The translations under genes were made by a program, and so were the position numbers. DNA of 64,000 bases, taken from NCBI GenBank assembly GCA_034687125.1, contig JAQGBZ010000032.1:62001-126000 (forward strand), written 5' to 3'. The DNA is from Neelides folsomi. Lineage: Eukaryota > Arthropoda > Collembola > Neelipleona > Neelidae. Positions 36,838 through 50,423 of the stretch are shown piece after piece. The notes under the pieces are model-generated. The model saw only the letters and a list, made by a program, of their open reading frames with translations. It did no database searches and was not told where the DNA came from. Every line of letters begins with the position of its first letter. Position 1 is the stretch's first letter.

Positions 36838-39536
36838 TGTAATCAGAAGTATCACATTTCTCTCGTGTTTATCCATTAACCCCTCATAACGTGAAATAAA
36901 GTGGACATTTAAAAAAGTGTTAAAATCGTGAGGAGGGATTTGTATGTCAATTAACGGAATTATCAAGTAAGTATACATATCGCCGGGATAAAAAAATTTA
37001 TGAGACTCCACACCTTCCCCACCTTGTTCAACTCCTCTCTCGCTCATCTCTAAAACGCGTAATTGCAAAATATTTGGAACCACTTCAACATTCCCTTACA
37101 GCTTGGGGATTTATTGATCCACAAGAGATAAGGAGCTTGTAAGAACAACAAACAACAGAATTTCATCTGCTGCTGACGAAGAACATCCTTAGGGAAATTT
37201 CTTCTGACTTTGAATAATAATTGTAATTTGGGTTTTTGAAGTTATATAACATCCCAACTGTTAAACCTTTTTCGCGTTCGTCGCCGGTGAAATAATAATA
37301 TGCGAAATGTGAAGCAGAGAAATTATGATTTTGGAATCCTCGTTGTATAATTCAAATCCAGGGGTGAACTTTACACGCACTCGGCCCTCATAATTCAGTA
37401 AATAAGTTTGGAAAAGGGGATGAAGTGTCGTATGAGCAAACAAAATGAGTGATTATCTCGTAATTTATTATAATAAATAATGTATATGCCACCACAAACC
37501 CTCATTATCGAAGAGGAACATTAAGATTTCTTATATTCTCTTTAATAATCTCGTTGTAAATACTGTTAGGAGTCTTAATCTTATCGCTCTCAATGTCAGG
37601 AGCGTTTTCCAGTTTTCACATATTTAAATTTCCCGTAGCAGCGCTGATAAAATTTTATCTTGTAAAAGTAGAACATGTTTGTGTGTGTAAATAAATCACA
37701 ATGGATCACGATTTTGATTACGAATCTTAATTCATAAAGTCATGCTACAAACATTGACAAATCTCGAAAAGCATAATAAATAAAAATTAAATGACCAACA
37801 AAGTATAAAACTTAACATAAAACATAGCTGATATCACTACATTTATACATTTTCTCCATTTCACAACATTAATTAAATTGGCAAAATTCGGTTCGCTCAT
37901 TCATCGCTTCATTTTTACATCTCACATATATTCCAACTTATTATAGAAAGTTAAAAAGTTAGTTTTTTCATAAATTGAACGAGCATAATCAATCATAATC
38001 TTGTAGAGTTTAATAAAGTTTCTCGCGAAAAGTTTAAAATTTTCTTCACCATCTTTCGGCTAATGAGCTACAAAAATATTCTCATTCCCTTTGAGTTTTG
38101 ACACTTTAATTCCATCCTTAATTCTCGTAATTAAGGGAGAGAATGTAAGGGAATCGCTCCACTTCCATTCACTTCCCTTTTATCTCTCCAGATTCTGATT
38201 AGAGATGAGAAAAGTTTGAGAAAGAAATAGAAAACCTTCATTTGGAATGATTTTCTCCCACTCAAAAAGGAAGCAAAGCCTCTTTGATTTCTCCTGGGCC
38301 GCTTTCATCCCGTTGTTTTATCGATGGGGGATCGTTCATGTGGGAAGTCGTAATTGTCACTTGCCCTCTCCCCCCATTCTTTCCCTCCTAATGGATCTTC
38401 TCTTAATTAGCAAGGACAGTGGGGCTTAACTAACCGCGGAAGAGGGATTTCCCAGTCAGCCCAAACTCCATCATCGTCCCGAATTATTCTTTGTGAAATG
38501 GAACTCATATATGGAATCAAACGGGTCATCAATTCGGCCCTAATACCACTTAAGCATCTCAATGAATCATCCCATTACAACTCATTAAAGGAATTGACAA
38601 AGATTAAATGAGAGTTTAATTCACTATTAATTTATTTTACTCTCTTTATAAACCCTTTAAATCATCTCGTTAGCCGCCCATTTTTAAAAATTATTTTGTA
38701 TTAATATCATTATTCTTAAAAATAATTCTTAGTAAAGCAAATTGGTCATGTCATAAAATAAAAACAGCAATAATGGCAGTGGCGAAAAAAATCCAAGAAA
38801 CTTTCCATATTAATTGCTCGGGGTGTTCCAGGTGAGAGACTTGGTTTAATTAGTTCCATATATGGGATAAAATGTAAGTTTCATATTATGAGCAGGATGT
38901 CTTGGGCGTGAATTTGGAAGTTGTCTGATGGGAACACATGGGAGTCGAAGAGTGAAGAGCGAATCTGTTTGTCGGCTCTCACCGTCTAACTTTTAAATGG
39001 TCGGAGGTGGTTGGAGCAAAAGGCTGCCATATGTTCATTCGCTCTTTTGCTTTTCTCTCTCTTTGGTCTCTTTAGTGGAAGGATGGCCAGAGCTTATTGG
39101 AAATAGGCGGGTGCAATCTCGACACAACAGAAGAGACATAATAACTCTTGTCCATTTTTTACCACAATTATTGTAGTTTTCCTTTGAGGTCGTTTTAATG
39201 AGAGTGTGTGGCTGGTGGACGGGAGGAACCGGCGGCTCCACAACATCAAACCGCGCCTACTCATATCCTTAAAGCACAATGAGGATGAGCCGCCGTATCC
39301 TCCACAACGACCCGAATTTAACTCCCTCAAACAAACCCCAAAGACAAAGAAATGAGAGAAAGAAGCATTAGGGCTCGAAAAGTGGAAGGGTAGCCGAAGG
39401 AGTGAAACCACAAATTCCTTCTCAATCCCCCAAATTTCAAGCCTCCTTGTGTACTTTTCGATCTTTTTTCCTCTCTCTTTCTTCAGAGTCTCCAAGTTGG
39501 CTCGACCAGGCCGCTGCGGCCTTTATCTCCCATCTC

Positions 39537-39557
39537 TGCTGCTGCTGGTGCTGGTGC
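39537..39557. repeat. CTG/GTG trinucleotide repeat
   Basis: An imperfect CTG-type repeat inside a G+C-richer patch (about 39160-39560) that has overlapping short ORFs on both strands but no gene I can support. Confidence 0.7.
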
Positions 39558-42346
39558 AGTGAAGAAGCCTTTAGCTTCTGTGGTTCCAACCGTCCCACTT
39601 CACCGACCTCTGCACAATTTGCTTTTTCTCTCAATTTTCTCAGAATAAACCTACACAATTTGGAATCCTTACACAATGGATTTAAATTGAACCTCCATAT
39701 GTCCCCCATAAACTCATCCTGTCCTACATTTCCTCCACAAAATGAAATTCTTTAAAAGTTCATTTAATCGCTCAACGCATTTTCGCTTTAAACCAACATC
39801 CTCTTTATCACCTCCCTTTTTGAGATCAAAATTCAACGTGGTTCTTTAGGTTCATTCTAAATCTTCAGGTATTATGCAGCAGGTTTTTTAATAATGGGAA
39901 AGCTCACACTTTGTAAATACATTTTGTACAATACAGTTGCACTGGTGTGATGAAACTAAATGTAAGTATGACTTGTAAACATTTTTAGCCCATAAGACAT
40001 TATTTGTTATAAAAAGAGTTTTTCCTTATTTAATACTTCCTTTTCAATTTGTGTGAGAATGGAACCGTTGTCAAACATTGGACATTGAATGAGAAATGAA
40101 TGGGAGTATTTAGGAGCGTTTGTAGGATGAATGGGTGAAAATGTTTTGGGACAATTTGGTTATTCATTTATATACTGATATGAGGAATCTGAACACAACG
40201 TGTGTATTTACTATAGACCTGACATGTGGGTGGAATATGAGTTTTGAGAGTTGAGAAAAAACCGAAATGATCTGTGAGGGGAGAATGAGTCAGCCGATTA
40301 CATTGTGGCGGAATGATGAGGGCAGACGAGTCATGTTCGAACAGTTCCGTTCCTCCGGTCCTCTTACAATGGGGCGAGTTATGCAGCTATTTTCAAACTT
40401 GGACTCATTAGGAAGAGTTGATCATATAGGGAGATATACAAGTTATGATCGGATGTGGGATAAAGTTCACATCCACCACACACGAACTTCACCGTTGGGA
40501 CAATAATTGAGCAAACATCCTTCGCTGTCTGAGAACATCTTTCCCTAAAGTTCCTCATTTGGACTGTACGCGTATTAAATAAAATACAAACTACTGATAC
40601 AATCTGGAGTGCGTATGTGCGAGTAAATAATATAAAGAATAACACTGATGAAAATATCCCAAAAATGGATTATATTCTTGATATTAGGTTTTTTTGTTTC
40701 TGAACTCTATATTGAATTTGTACTCTGTGTTATATTGAACATGGGACAAGCGAGTGATGTAATAGAAGGAGAGAGAAATTGTTGGTAATTTTGAGAAGGA
40801 CTTTAACGAGTCTGCAGGATACAATTCATTTTTCTTTCCCTTCAGGCAGTCAACTTGGCTGTTGAAGATGGTGGGGATATTAGCCAAAGTATTTGCTCTC
40901 CACTCTTCTTTATCTCCCACCAAGTCCTCGTTTCTGTCCGAACAACCCGAATCGATCCATTCTACCCGACATCGATTTCCTCTTCAATTTCTCTTATCCT
41001 TTGACCAAAGAAAGAATTGGCCTTCGACTTCCGAACAACCTCGGCCCTATCACTTCCCACTCCCTCACTTCTGACCTCTTCATCTTACATCAATCAAGAG
41101 GAGTTGGGAAGATTTGGAACTTTTACTCGCTGCATCTTCGCTCGTCTGATTTATAGAGGAAATAAATAATGAATCTAATAAATTCCATTCCTTATAAACT
41201 CAACCTTATCCGCTTCATTTTATCCAGAGGGAGTTGAAAAATTACTTGCAAAATTACTTTTTTAATATTGTACGTGTTTAGTTGGAATAATCATGAGGGC
41301 AAATTATAAAATGAAACTGAATTTTTTAAATGATACAAAATAATTATACAATATTATGTTGTTTGAATGATTTATAATATTTTGAATTATTTAGTGAATG
41401 AATTAAATGCAATATAAAATATTACTTGTATTAGAAAATTCTAAAATATTTGAATGTGAAAAGTTATGTGAGTATGTTTTCTATTTAATGTATTACAATT
41501 AAAGCACAGTTGATGAGATGAAGATGTATGATCTTGTAAGTTGGAATTTTTACACATGAGCTCGTTAGCTTCTTGTTAAAAAGTCAAATGAATGTATGCA
41601 TTTTTTCTTAATGCTTTCTCATAATGAAGACGACTGTGGACGACGACTCGACGACAATCATGATATAATGAACATTTGATTAGGATGACTCCACAGTTTA
41701 CCATTTCATTCAAATGGGTAAAAATGACATTGCTATTATTTATAATAATGCTACACAACAACGACATGCTCCTTTACATATTATGAGAAATTGGGTTTGA
41801 GTCAGGTTTGAATAAACAGATTTGTTGGATTTTTTATAATTCTAAGCATTTTCCACATAAAAGGAAATGATTTCTAACTAATTGGACAATAATTCGCTTA
41901 ATCTGAAAAAGTACTAATCTTAATGAAATAGAATAAATGCAAAAACAGATAAATAACTTTGTGTTTATTATTAGAGATATTTTCAAAGTCAAATTAAATT
42001 TTATAAAAATTACTTATAAAAATTTAAAATAGTGAACTTTTAAATGCTAGATCCCTGAACTTCTTTTGCTTTAAAAAGTATTGTATTCTCTGATCAATGG
42101 TTAAAATATTGTAGAAATTGAATGTGAGCTGATTTGCATGTGTTATGATAATAAAGAATGGAAAGATGTTAACATCAGATATCGTGGTAATCTGGAGTGG
42201 GAGAGGAAGTGAATGGAGATTGAAGAGCGATGAGCTTATGAAGCATGACGAGGCAGAAGTCTCAAATCTCAAGACAACTCACCTTTTTGCTCTCTCCAAA
42301 AAACCTGTGAGATGATTCGTGGTGGAGTCTTCATATGAGAACTCAC

Positions 42347-42535
42347 ATTGTATCCCTTTCTCCCATTACGCTTCTCGAGAGCGGAGGAGAATGTGCCCCT
42401 ACCTGCCTGCCTCTGGTCGAAGCCCAATTCTTGGGCGAGAACCTCCACGCTGACGATCCATCCAACCCACAAGGAACTAACGAAGATGAGAATGATGAGT
42501 AGACGAGTCAAGGACGAACCAACTCGACGTTCCCA
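42347..42535 (-). CDS. Candidate exon encoding a membrane-anchor segment (minus strand)
   Basis: Read on the minus strand, a strong acceptor (CGGTTAATTTCCAG) opens a 63-codon frame without stops that ends at AAT|GTGAGTTC. The peptide starts WERRVGSSLTR, a basic stretch, and runs into about 20 hydrophobic residues (LLIILIFV through GWIVSV). A polar, charged part follows (ELGFDQRQ, ALEKRN). Basic residues before a hydrophobic span suit a type II membrane anchor. The frame stays open to a second donor, AAAAG|GTGAGTTG, near 42292. No ATG lies in frame upstream, so the start codon would be in an earlier exon to the right. The protein is not recognised. Splice sites and open frame are seen; being a gene is inferred. 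Confidence 0.22.
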
Positions 42536-44687
42536 CTGGAAATTAACCGAAGCGTAAATGGATTCAAATTGAAATTCACGTTCACAAAAAATTCCTTTTC
42601 CGCCGCTTTTTCAAACTCATCGACATCATGGTATTGAGATGAAGGCAGAGCATCTCAGCGATATAAGTAATTCTCAATGCGCTATAGGTAATTTAGGATT
42701 TTTATATCTATTTAACATATACTAACTACATGTACCATGCATAGTTGGATTATTCATGTGTAAGGGTTGATGGATTTTTGTATGGGAGCCTTTTTCAAAT
42801 TTTTTAAGCATAAGATTAAACAGGATTTACTGGAAGAAACTAACAATTGACAACATTTGTGAAATTCTGTAACTTTTAATTATTATTTAAGTTGTTTCCA
42901 ATTATGCTCAATGCTCCCAGATGCAGCCTGATAAAATGGTCCAACTCAAATAAAACAAAGGAGGAAAGTTTTGTGAGTAACAAATAAGGAAAAGTTTTCT
43001 ATTTGTCTCAAAAAGAGCAAATGTAGGAAAAGAAGGCTCATCTTGGATTGAGTTTGGTCTCTCGAGAGGATCAGTGACGGTTGCGATGTCCCCGAAGGAG
43101 CAGGTAGGACGTCAGTTAATGAGATTACCTTCCTTCATCATGAGAAAGAACCTTTGTCTTTTCTCCAGACTCCTGCACCCACTGACCTATTTTCCCCTTT
43201 ACATTTCTCCCAAACTCCATTCAATCTCCTTGTCCAAACAAAGGGGGGAAAAGTTTCGGGTTAATTCAATTTACCAAAATCTTATTTAAACAAGGGAAGT
43301 CATTTAAGTTGCATAGTAGCCCAAGCAGTTGGGAACGAGATTTGACTCTTTGAAGTCAATTTCACATGACTTTGAGGATAATTGAAAAGACTTGAGGTGG
43401 AGCGTGCTAAAATCATAAGAGGAGGAAATTGTGGAATGGCAAGTTGAGAGCCTCATGCTGAGAAGACGAAGCAGCATCTTTGAGTCCCAGCAACCTCGTT
43501 CAGTAAATTATGTTGGGGAAGAATTACGTGGTCGTAAAGGAGTTGGTGGTATGAGCAGGGCAAGAGAGCTATGAGCTGCTTCCACTTCACAAGTTGTCAG
43601 GTCATTCCAACCTCTGATTTGTCTATCTTTTACATCATCTCCGATCAGAGCAGATCTCCTTATACACTGCAAATCTCATAAGTAGATCCTCAAAGCGGAT
43701 ATATAAGGTGAAATGTATAGAAAGATATTCTGCTTATCTTATACTAATACAAAATACATAGAGAGTTTAATATGAATCCTGCATAGGTATTTAGTTAGTA
43801 GCAAATGTTTCCCATTTGTAAGGGTCGAGAGAACAACTTCCAGTTCCAGTGGATTTGATTCCCCTCCTCCCCCAATCCATCTGACAGCTTGATAGCTCGG
43901 GAATCTTGTTTGCCAACGAGGAGAGAAAATTCATTAAAGAATAGGGAAATGGGAGGAAGACGAACCTTCACCTCCAAACTAAATAATTTCATCTTTTCTA
44001 ATTTCTGGCCATTCCCACATCTATCACTCCCTCATTTTAATTCAAAATTATAAGGTTTCCCTCAGATCTTAATCATTTTCTTCAACGAGCTTTGACCTTA
44101 AAGAGCTAACGAGCCTCAGATGACACCTGACAACTTGGAGATTGATGGGAATTCCGCATTTCGCAGATGTCATTGCGAATTGCATAATTTATATAAATCT
44201 CTCATCTCATTTGCCATATTTTAATAAGGGCAAGTTTAATAATTGGCAAATTATGCTAATATAAATACAGCAAAAATACTCGGAGGAAATACAAATGACT
44301 TTATTTAGTCTTTCCATTTTAACAATGGAAGAAAAGAATTCTAACTTAAAAAAAATCTTTTTTGGAATGGAGCTCTAGTTTCCAGTACTAACAAATGGCC
44401 AGGAAAAGGCGTGGTATGTAAAGGTAAAGAGTCTATTAAGATATTTAGGATACAAATAAAGGCTAAAAAATAAGGGCAATAAATTTTAAAGTTGAAGATG
44501 GGGATGTTGATATGGAACTTTTCCTATTTAAGCACTGGACTTGCAAGGTGAGCATTTCTGCCAATTAAAGCGGGTTAGAAAAGGAGCCAAGAAGGGTGTA
44601 AGTGAGGATTTCCTCTACAAATTAGTCAGTCGGAGAATCCGCTCCTCTCCCAAGCTGTGTTCCATCCATTCCATAATCATTTCCCAG

Positions 44688-44748
44688 GCTAACAAGGTCG
44701 ACGACGCCCACGAGAAAACGATTCCTCTTTCTTGTACAAACGAGCGAG
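44688..44748 (+). CDS. Candidate internal exon (61 nt)
   Basis: A long pyrimidine-rich acceptor (CCATAATCATTTCCCAG) is followed by 61 nt ending at GCGAG|GTAAATAAG. The frame starting at the first base reads ANKVDDAHEKTIPLSC then TNERG. A second frame is also open, which lowers the weight of this. No flanking exon could be assigned. Confidence 0.14.
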
Positions 44749-46673
44749 GTAAATAAGGAGTAATCAAGCATAGGGAAGATTTGGTATAGCGGGAGAGAGG
44801 ACGATGAAAGGAGGATGAATGTGAGAGATGTGAATCTCTTCGGTCCCTCCTTCTGATCAAGGGAAAGTGAGTGAAAAATGAGTGTAGACACGGCTTCTTT
44901 GCAAACTTGCTCTTAATTACCATTCTACACCTGTCGAGTCAAAGAGGCCTACAGCCAAACTACTAAACCAGCCTTGCATGCAGTTAGTAAACTTCACCAT
45001 CACTGCCATATCCTTGATATACTAAAGGAAAAAGACCGGGTACGTAGATTCTTGTTAGCGAGTTCCAACATCCGCACAGACATTATTTGGGGGGCTTATA
45101 TAAGAGCTCCTTCTTATGTATCTTAAAGGGTTAAGCAGCATATTCCTCCAGTTGGCTTTAATAACATTATTTATTCTATTGGGGGAAAAAACCTCAATTT
45201 AATGAGGGGGCTGAGTTCTCTCTCATTCGAACTAACGAGTTTTTTTACGCGACCCGAGGCACTCTCCAAAATTGCCAAAATTCCCAATAATTCTACACAA
45301 GAGTATGAGAAGAAGCGGATGGTTCGCTGCCTGGAACCATCGTTTCGGCTCAATATCATCATAATTTTCTCATTCTTTGCCCAAATAAAATTAACGAATA
45401 GTCTTAAGTATCTCTATAAGCTCCTGCCGCCTCTCAACCCCCAACCAGTTACACAATAAACTTCCCTAACATTACGATAATGCAATTCAAAAGGTAATTG
45501 TTCACTCAAATCCTCCATTTATTTAATTTTAATAAACAAATTTTTTAAATTAGCCAAATTAATAAAAAAAATTAAAATTAAAATACATAAGACGTGACGC
45601 GTATCATGAATTTTAATATTTTCAGTTATTGCCACCTTGTCCTTCAGATGAATTTTGGATTTTTTTGAATTTGACGTGTAATTTTGTTTGAGGTACTTTA
45701 TGTACAAATAAACATATTAAGTAAGAATGTGTATGGAACAACAGATGCAGAATGCAGACAAAGTATCAAGAATTCGTAATAACCTGCCCTTTTGATCGCA
45801 AGCTAGTAAATCTGGAATCATGAGTGATGAATGTCAAAAATGGAGGGGGAAGTGACTTAATGACAATGGGAAGGGTCGAATCGTGAGCTAATAATTTTTT
45901 TTCTGTTTTGACGTCCCGAGTCTCAAGAGGCTCAAATTGTATGAAGGAGCAAAAGTGGAGTTGATACATCGAAGGGTGCGCTTAACCGCGTAAGTACGCT
46001 TAATAGGATTCAAGTCTCTCCCTTAGGAAAAGAAGCCCAACTCACCCACGAAGGCAAACTCATCTAATGTTGTTCCATGGTGATGGTGGTGGAAAAGAAT
46101 GTGAAATCCAGGCTTCCACTTTGAGGTGAACATAAGGGAACTCTCGTCGAAATCACGAAATCGAAATGAAATGGACGGAGATGGGAGGAAATGGAAGGGT
46201 ATGAATTAATTATAGGCTATCAAAAGGGTGATATGAACTTCTCCATCTCTCCATGTTGAAACTTGTAAAAGATTTCTCATCTGAAGATGATCTCAGAGGT
46301 GGTTTGAGTCCTCCATGATGGAATTCATCCAACTCATATTCATAACACTTTTTTTATGTCACTTGTAGTAGTGATCATCATTTTCATCATACATTATACA
46401 CATGGTTTTATTCAACTTCTGTGGGGGAAGAATCTCGCGAGTTTTCTCTTTTCCTCTCCAGTAAGTTTAACAAGGCTCATTTTCCTCATCCTTCTTATTG
46501 GATCGTTTATATTTTAATAATAAGGATTGACGGAGTTGGAGAAACCGGGCGGCCCAATTCCACCTCTTAAACTTTCATGTCGCTCTTTTTCAGTTTCCTC
46601 TTTGGAGTAATGCTTAAATTCTTTCCTATTCCAAGTGGTTTGAAATTAAATGTTTTACATATACCTATTTGGA

Positions 46674-46697
46674 ATGATGAGATGATGAGATGATAAA
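46674..46697. repeat. GATGA-type short tandem repeat
   Basis: An imperfect tandem of ATGATGAG/GATGA units in non-genic DNA. Confidence 0.65.
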
Positions 46698-49600
46698 TGA
46701 GGTTTCCCCCTTCCTCTTTTCGATTCCCTTATAAGAACCGGAGAAAAAATGAATTAATGAGACGAGGTTTTGTAACAATGAAAGAAGGTCTTCTTTCGAT
46801 TTCATGTAGAAAATGAAATTAATGGGCCGCTTCCCTTGCCTCCTTTTTCGTATTTAATATTCAAGGGAAGAAAAGTGGTGGTGGAGGAGCTCCACCAAAC
46901 GTTCACACATTTTATGAGATTGTTAAGTTGTAAAAATAAATAGAAAATTACAGCAATCTCCTTCAGTTTTAAACATGTTAAAACCATTTTATTATTTTAT
47001 TATAACTCTCCAGATGAGTTTGGAGGAAACCACGCGGATTTGAAGAACAGGTACTTATAAAATGAAAAACAAGGTCCCATTAAATGGTTAAGTACCAGCT
47101 TCGAGTATGGGGCACTTTTACTTAAGATAATGAAAATAATAGTAATGATCGTGAAAATGTATCCAGTTTAGACCCACTTAAATAGATTCTCCATTTTATT
47201 ACATTTTTGCATGGTTGTTTAAACCCAGTTGTTCAAATTTCACACTAAAAATTCCCATGCAATGTTTGTCATTCAAACACCCGAACTGTTAGAAAAATAC
47301 TCGCTTCCTCAATATAAAGATTTTTTTGTTTCTCAAATCCCAGAAATCTTATAGAATCCTAAACCTAAGAGTGCATTAAAGAAGAAGCTCATACAATATT
47401 TACTTTAAATATTATTTGAAGGTGCAGAGAGATGGGGAAAATTTGTGGTTCTGCTGTGAGGAATATTTTACTTTATGTTGGGCCAAGGATTAGAGTTTGA
47501 GCCAGAGATGAAATGTATAAAATAGGTTTAATGTGGGTTCCATTGTGTGAATCCATTTATCCCACTCCTTTCTATGACATGGTGAGTGAATTGAGCGAGA
47601 GTGGCTTGCATTTCGACTTTGTATCTCCTTTTCCACATCTGTTCTTGAAGCCTTCGAAACCTTCATTGAGCCCTTCACCCATTATGAAATCTCCTATTGA
47701 CTATCCGCTCCTGCTATCTCTCTGAATCTTCCCTCATCATAAAACTCGCTCTGCCGACAGATACACACATATTACATAGACAGCAATGGCAGGTTTCATC
47801 TTCAGTCCGACCATCAGACCCAACATAGTCAAAAAGGCCCGATGAATCCCCGGCGGAAACGAGGAGGCCGACCGGAGGGGCAGAGTGCTAATATTCAACC
47901 ACACCATCCTTCACTTCCACCATACAACTCGGAGAAGGACCATTTTATTGAAGGGAGAAAAGAATGGGAAGAGTGACAGGGCGGGTGAGTCGCAAATAGA
48001 TCAGAATCAAAACTAGTTTTTTATTAAACGCTTCCTTGTGGTGTTCTCGTCACTCGCCGGCTTCAATTCCTACCAAATTAACAACACTTTTTATAACCAT
48101 TAAAGTCTTTCATGGCTCCGATTTATTAAGAATCTTTATTTCCTTTTTTAATGCAATAATGATTTTATTTTTGGTCAGGATCTGTCCTATGGCGTGTTTA
48201 ATATCAGAATACACATATGAGAATGCCACGAGCAGTGTGCCAACATTAATGAATATTATCAAGAATGGGAGATTAACCGTGTAAATTCCCTATCTTAAAT
48301 GTCTCGTGCCAGGAGAACATTCCGCTTTTCTAATCTTTCTCCTTTAATCATTGTTTAACCTTATCTTTCTAAATATGCCTAGGATATTTAAGTGCATGGG
48401 CAAATCCACTTTTGAATTGAATTACAATTATCTAATCCGCTTCGCTTTTGCCTGAACTATTTGAGCAAATTGCATAATGGCCGCCCGACGTCCAAAAGAT
48501 GATTATCAGGCTCTAGATTGTAGATTTGAGTTACCGATATTCAAAGATAATACCCACATAAATAGAAATAGTATCATCCTTGTATCTTTAGCAGAACTCC
48601 GGGATCCTTTTTTCAAAATTAATGTATTGAGATTGTAAATGAAGAGACTTAACGTTCATTAATATTGAACAAGTGCATATCCCTAGCGGCTGTTTTTCAT
48701 CATCCCCTGATGAAACTGAATGAGATTTGCGGATCGGGTCTCATATGATTTCCTTCTATTACTCACCCGAATCTGAGGGTGGAACGAAGGGGAGGGAACG
48801 ACGGACCTTTTTTAAACAGCGGAGTCTAAATGGTGAATGCTAATGTTCCTCATCCTCACTCATTGTTAATGACCGCAGTGCTAATGAGTAAAAAGCTCAA
48901 TCGACCCATTTATTCCCGAATCACACGCGATGTCCCCAGCGGGACAACGAATTTATTCTTTTTATTCAAATTCACCTTTGTTCTCTTGGTTTGCTTTTCT
49001 CTTCAAGCCGAGTCACGGGGACTCCCCTGGAACCGAAAGAGACATTTATTCACTTCCTCATTTCATATTCATTATTCCAGCCACCCCGGTAGTGAAACTG
49101 AAGGAGGCAAATACAAACTTAATTTCTTTATCTCAATCTCTAAGCCAAGGTATTTAATTACAATTACACCCTGCCAAAATGATTAAAATCCATGCGAGGG
49201 AATAAATTGGAGTCATTTGACCAACACGCGCCTTTACTAAATTCCACCCATTGAGCGGAAGTAGGAATTATTATAATAGATTTATGTTGCATAAGACCAT
49301 TAAGAGTTTCATTCTTAATTCCGGCCTACTTTCCTCATCCTACCATTTATGCCTACTAAAATGTTCCTTCTTAAATTTCTCCATATGGGGCTTACTTAGG
49401 GAAACGAAATGAATTTCTGGGAGATTAATGAAAAGTGTATTTGAAAATGTCTTATATTTATAATACATACTTTATTTGCACTAGCATGTAAACAGACATT
49501 ACAAGTATAAATACTGAATATGAATATACGTATTGTGATGTAAGTGAAAGTTACAAGTTTAGCTTTTCCACTTGCCCAACATTTGTGTTTCGAATATGTT

Positions 49601-50276
49601 CCTGTATAAAGGTTCCATAATCCCCATATGTATTTTTATGAACATAAAGAAGTCTGAATTTGAGTTATGAGTCCGCGTATCTAATTCAGCATTTAAGGAT
49701 TGAAATGGAGAATTGTTTCTCCACATTTTTATTTATTGTGTTGGGAGAAAATGCGGGGCCGAGATTCCAATGTTGCTTATTACGTAAACTGTTGTACTTT
49801 GTTCTGCGAGCATAGTAGAGTCAAAAAAGAATCCTCCTGTCTATTTACGTCTCTTCTCGTGAACGGAGCTCATTATTATTGTTATGATTATTGCGTGGAT
49901 GTTGTGGATTGGAAGAGAGGAATTCATTTCGGTCCATCCGGAAAGGGTACTTCATGGAGTGGAACGTCAGCTCGGAATATTTATTCGGTGAGTTTATCCT
50001 CAGTGTCTCCCTATACTCCTTCAATGAATACATGAATATGAAATATGGGATGGGAGAAATAAAATAATGGGCCGGATTTATGACTCTGCCCCTCACAACT
50101 CGTTCCTAAACCGAAAGAATGGGAGACGACCCGGGTGAATTAATATTGAAGTTTGGAAGTCCATCTGCCTCCGCATTACTCTCACTTCTCCTCACTCAAC
50201 TAACATAAGTAATATTATACATTGTCGATGAACCCCCACTCATTAATGGACTAAGGGAGGGGTGGAGGAACGGGTA

Positions 50277-50423
50277 ATGACACTCTCGTGTCTTTTGTTT
50301 CTCCCTTGGTCTCTCCAAGGGACGCTTCGGACTTCCTTCCTTCTCCACTCCACCAGAACAGATAATGAAACATTGGAGTTGGAGTCAATTGAAAGTGTTA
50401 GTCGGGCCCATTGGTCCATCCTG
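50277..50423 (+). CDS. Candidate first coding exon with signal-peptide-like start
   Basis: The ATG at 50277 (G at -3) begins MTLSCLLFLPWSLQG, a short hydrophobic leader of signal-peptide type. It is followed by a polar, acidic stretch (DNETLELESIESVS) and ends in frame at ATCCTG|GTGAGGGTC. The 49-codon length and phase-0 donor suit a first exon of a secreted or membrane protein. The following exon was not found, and the frame closes 17 codons past the donor if unspliced. Confidence 0.17.

Noticed and set aside
39869-39960. Block between an acceptor-like TCTAAATCTTCAG and a GTAAGTATG donor
   Set aside because: No frame is open throughout and the composition is A+T-rich, so it is likely coincidence.
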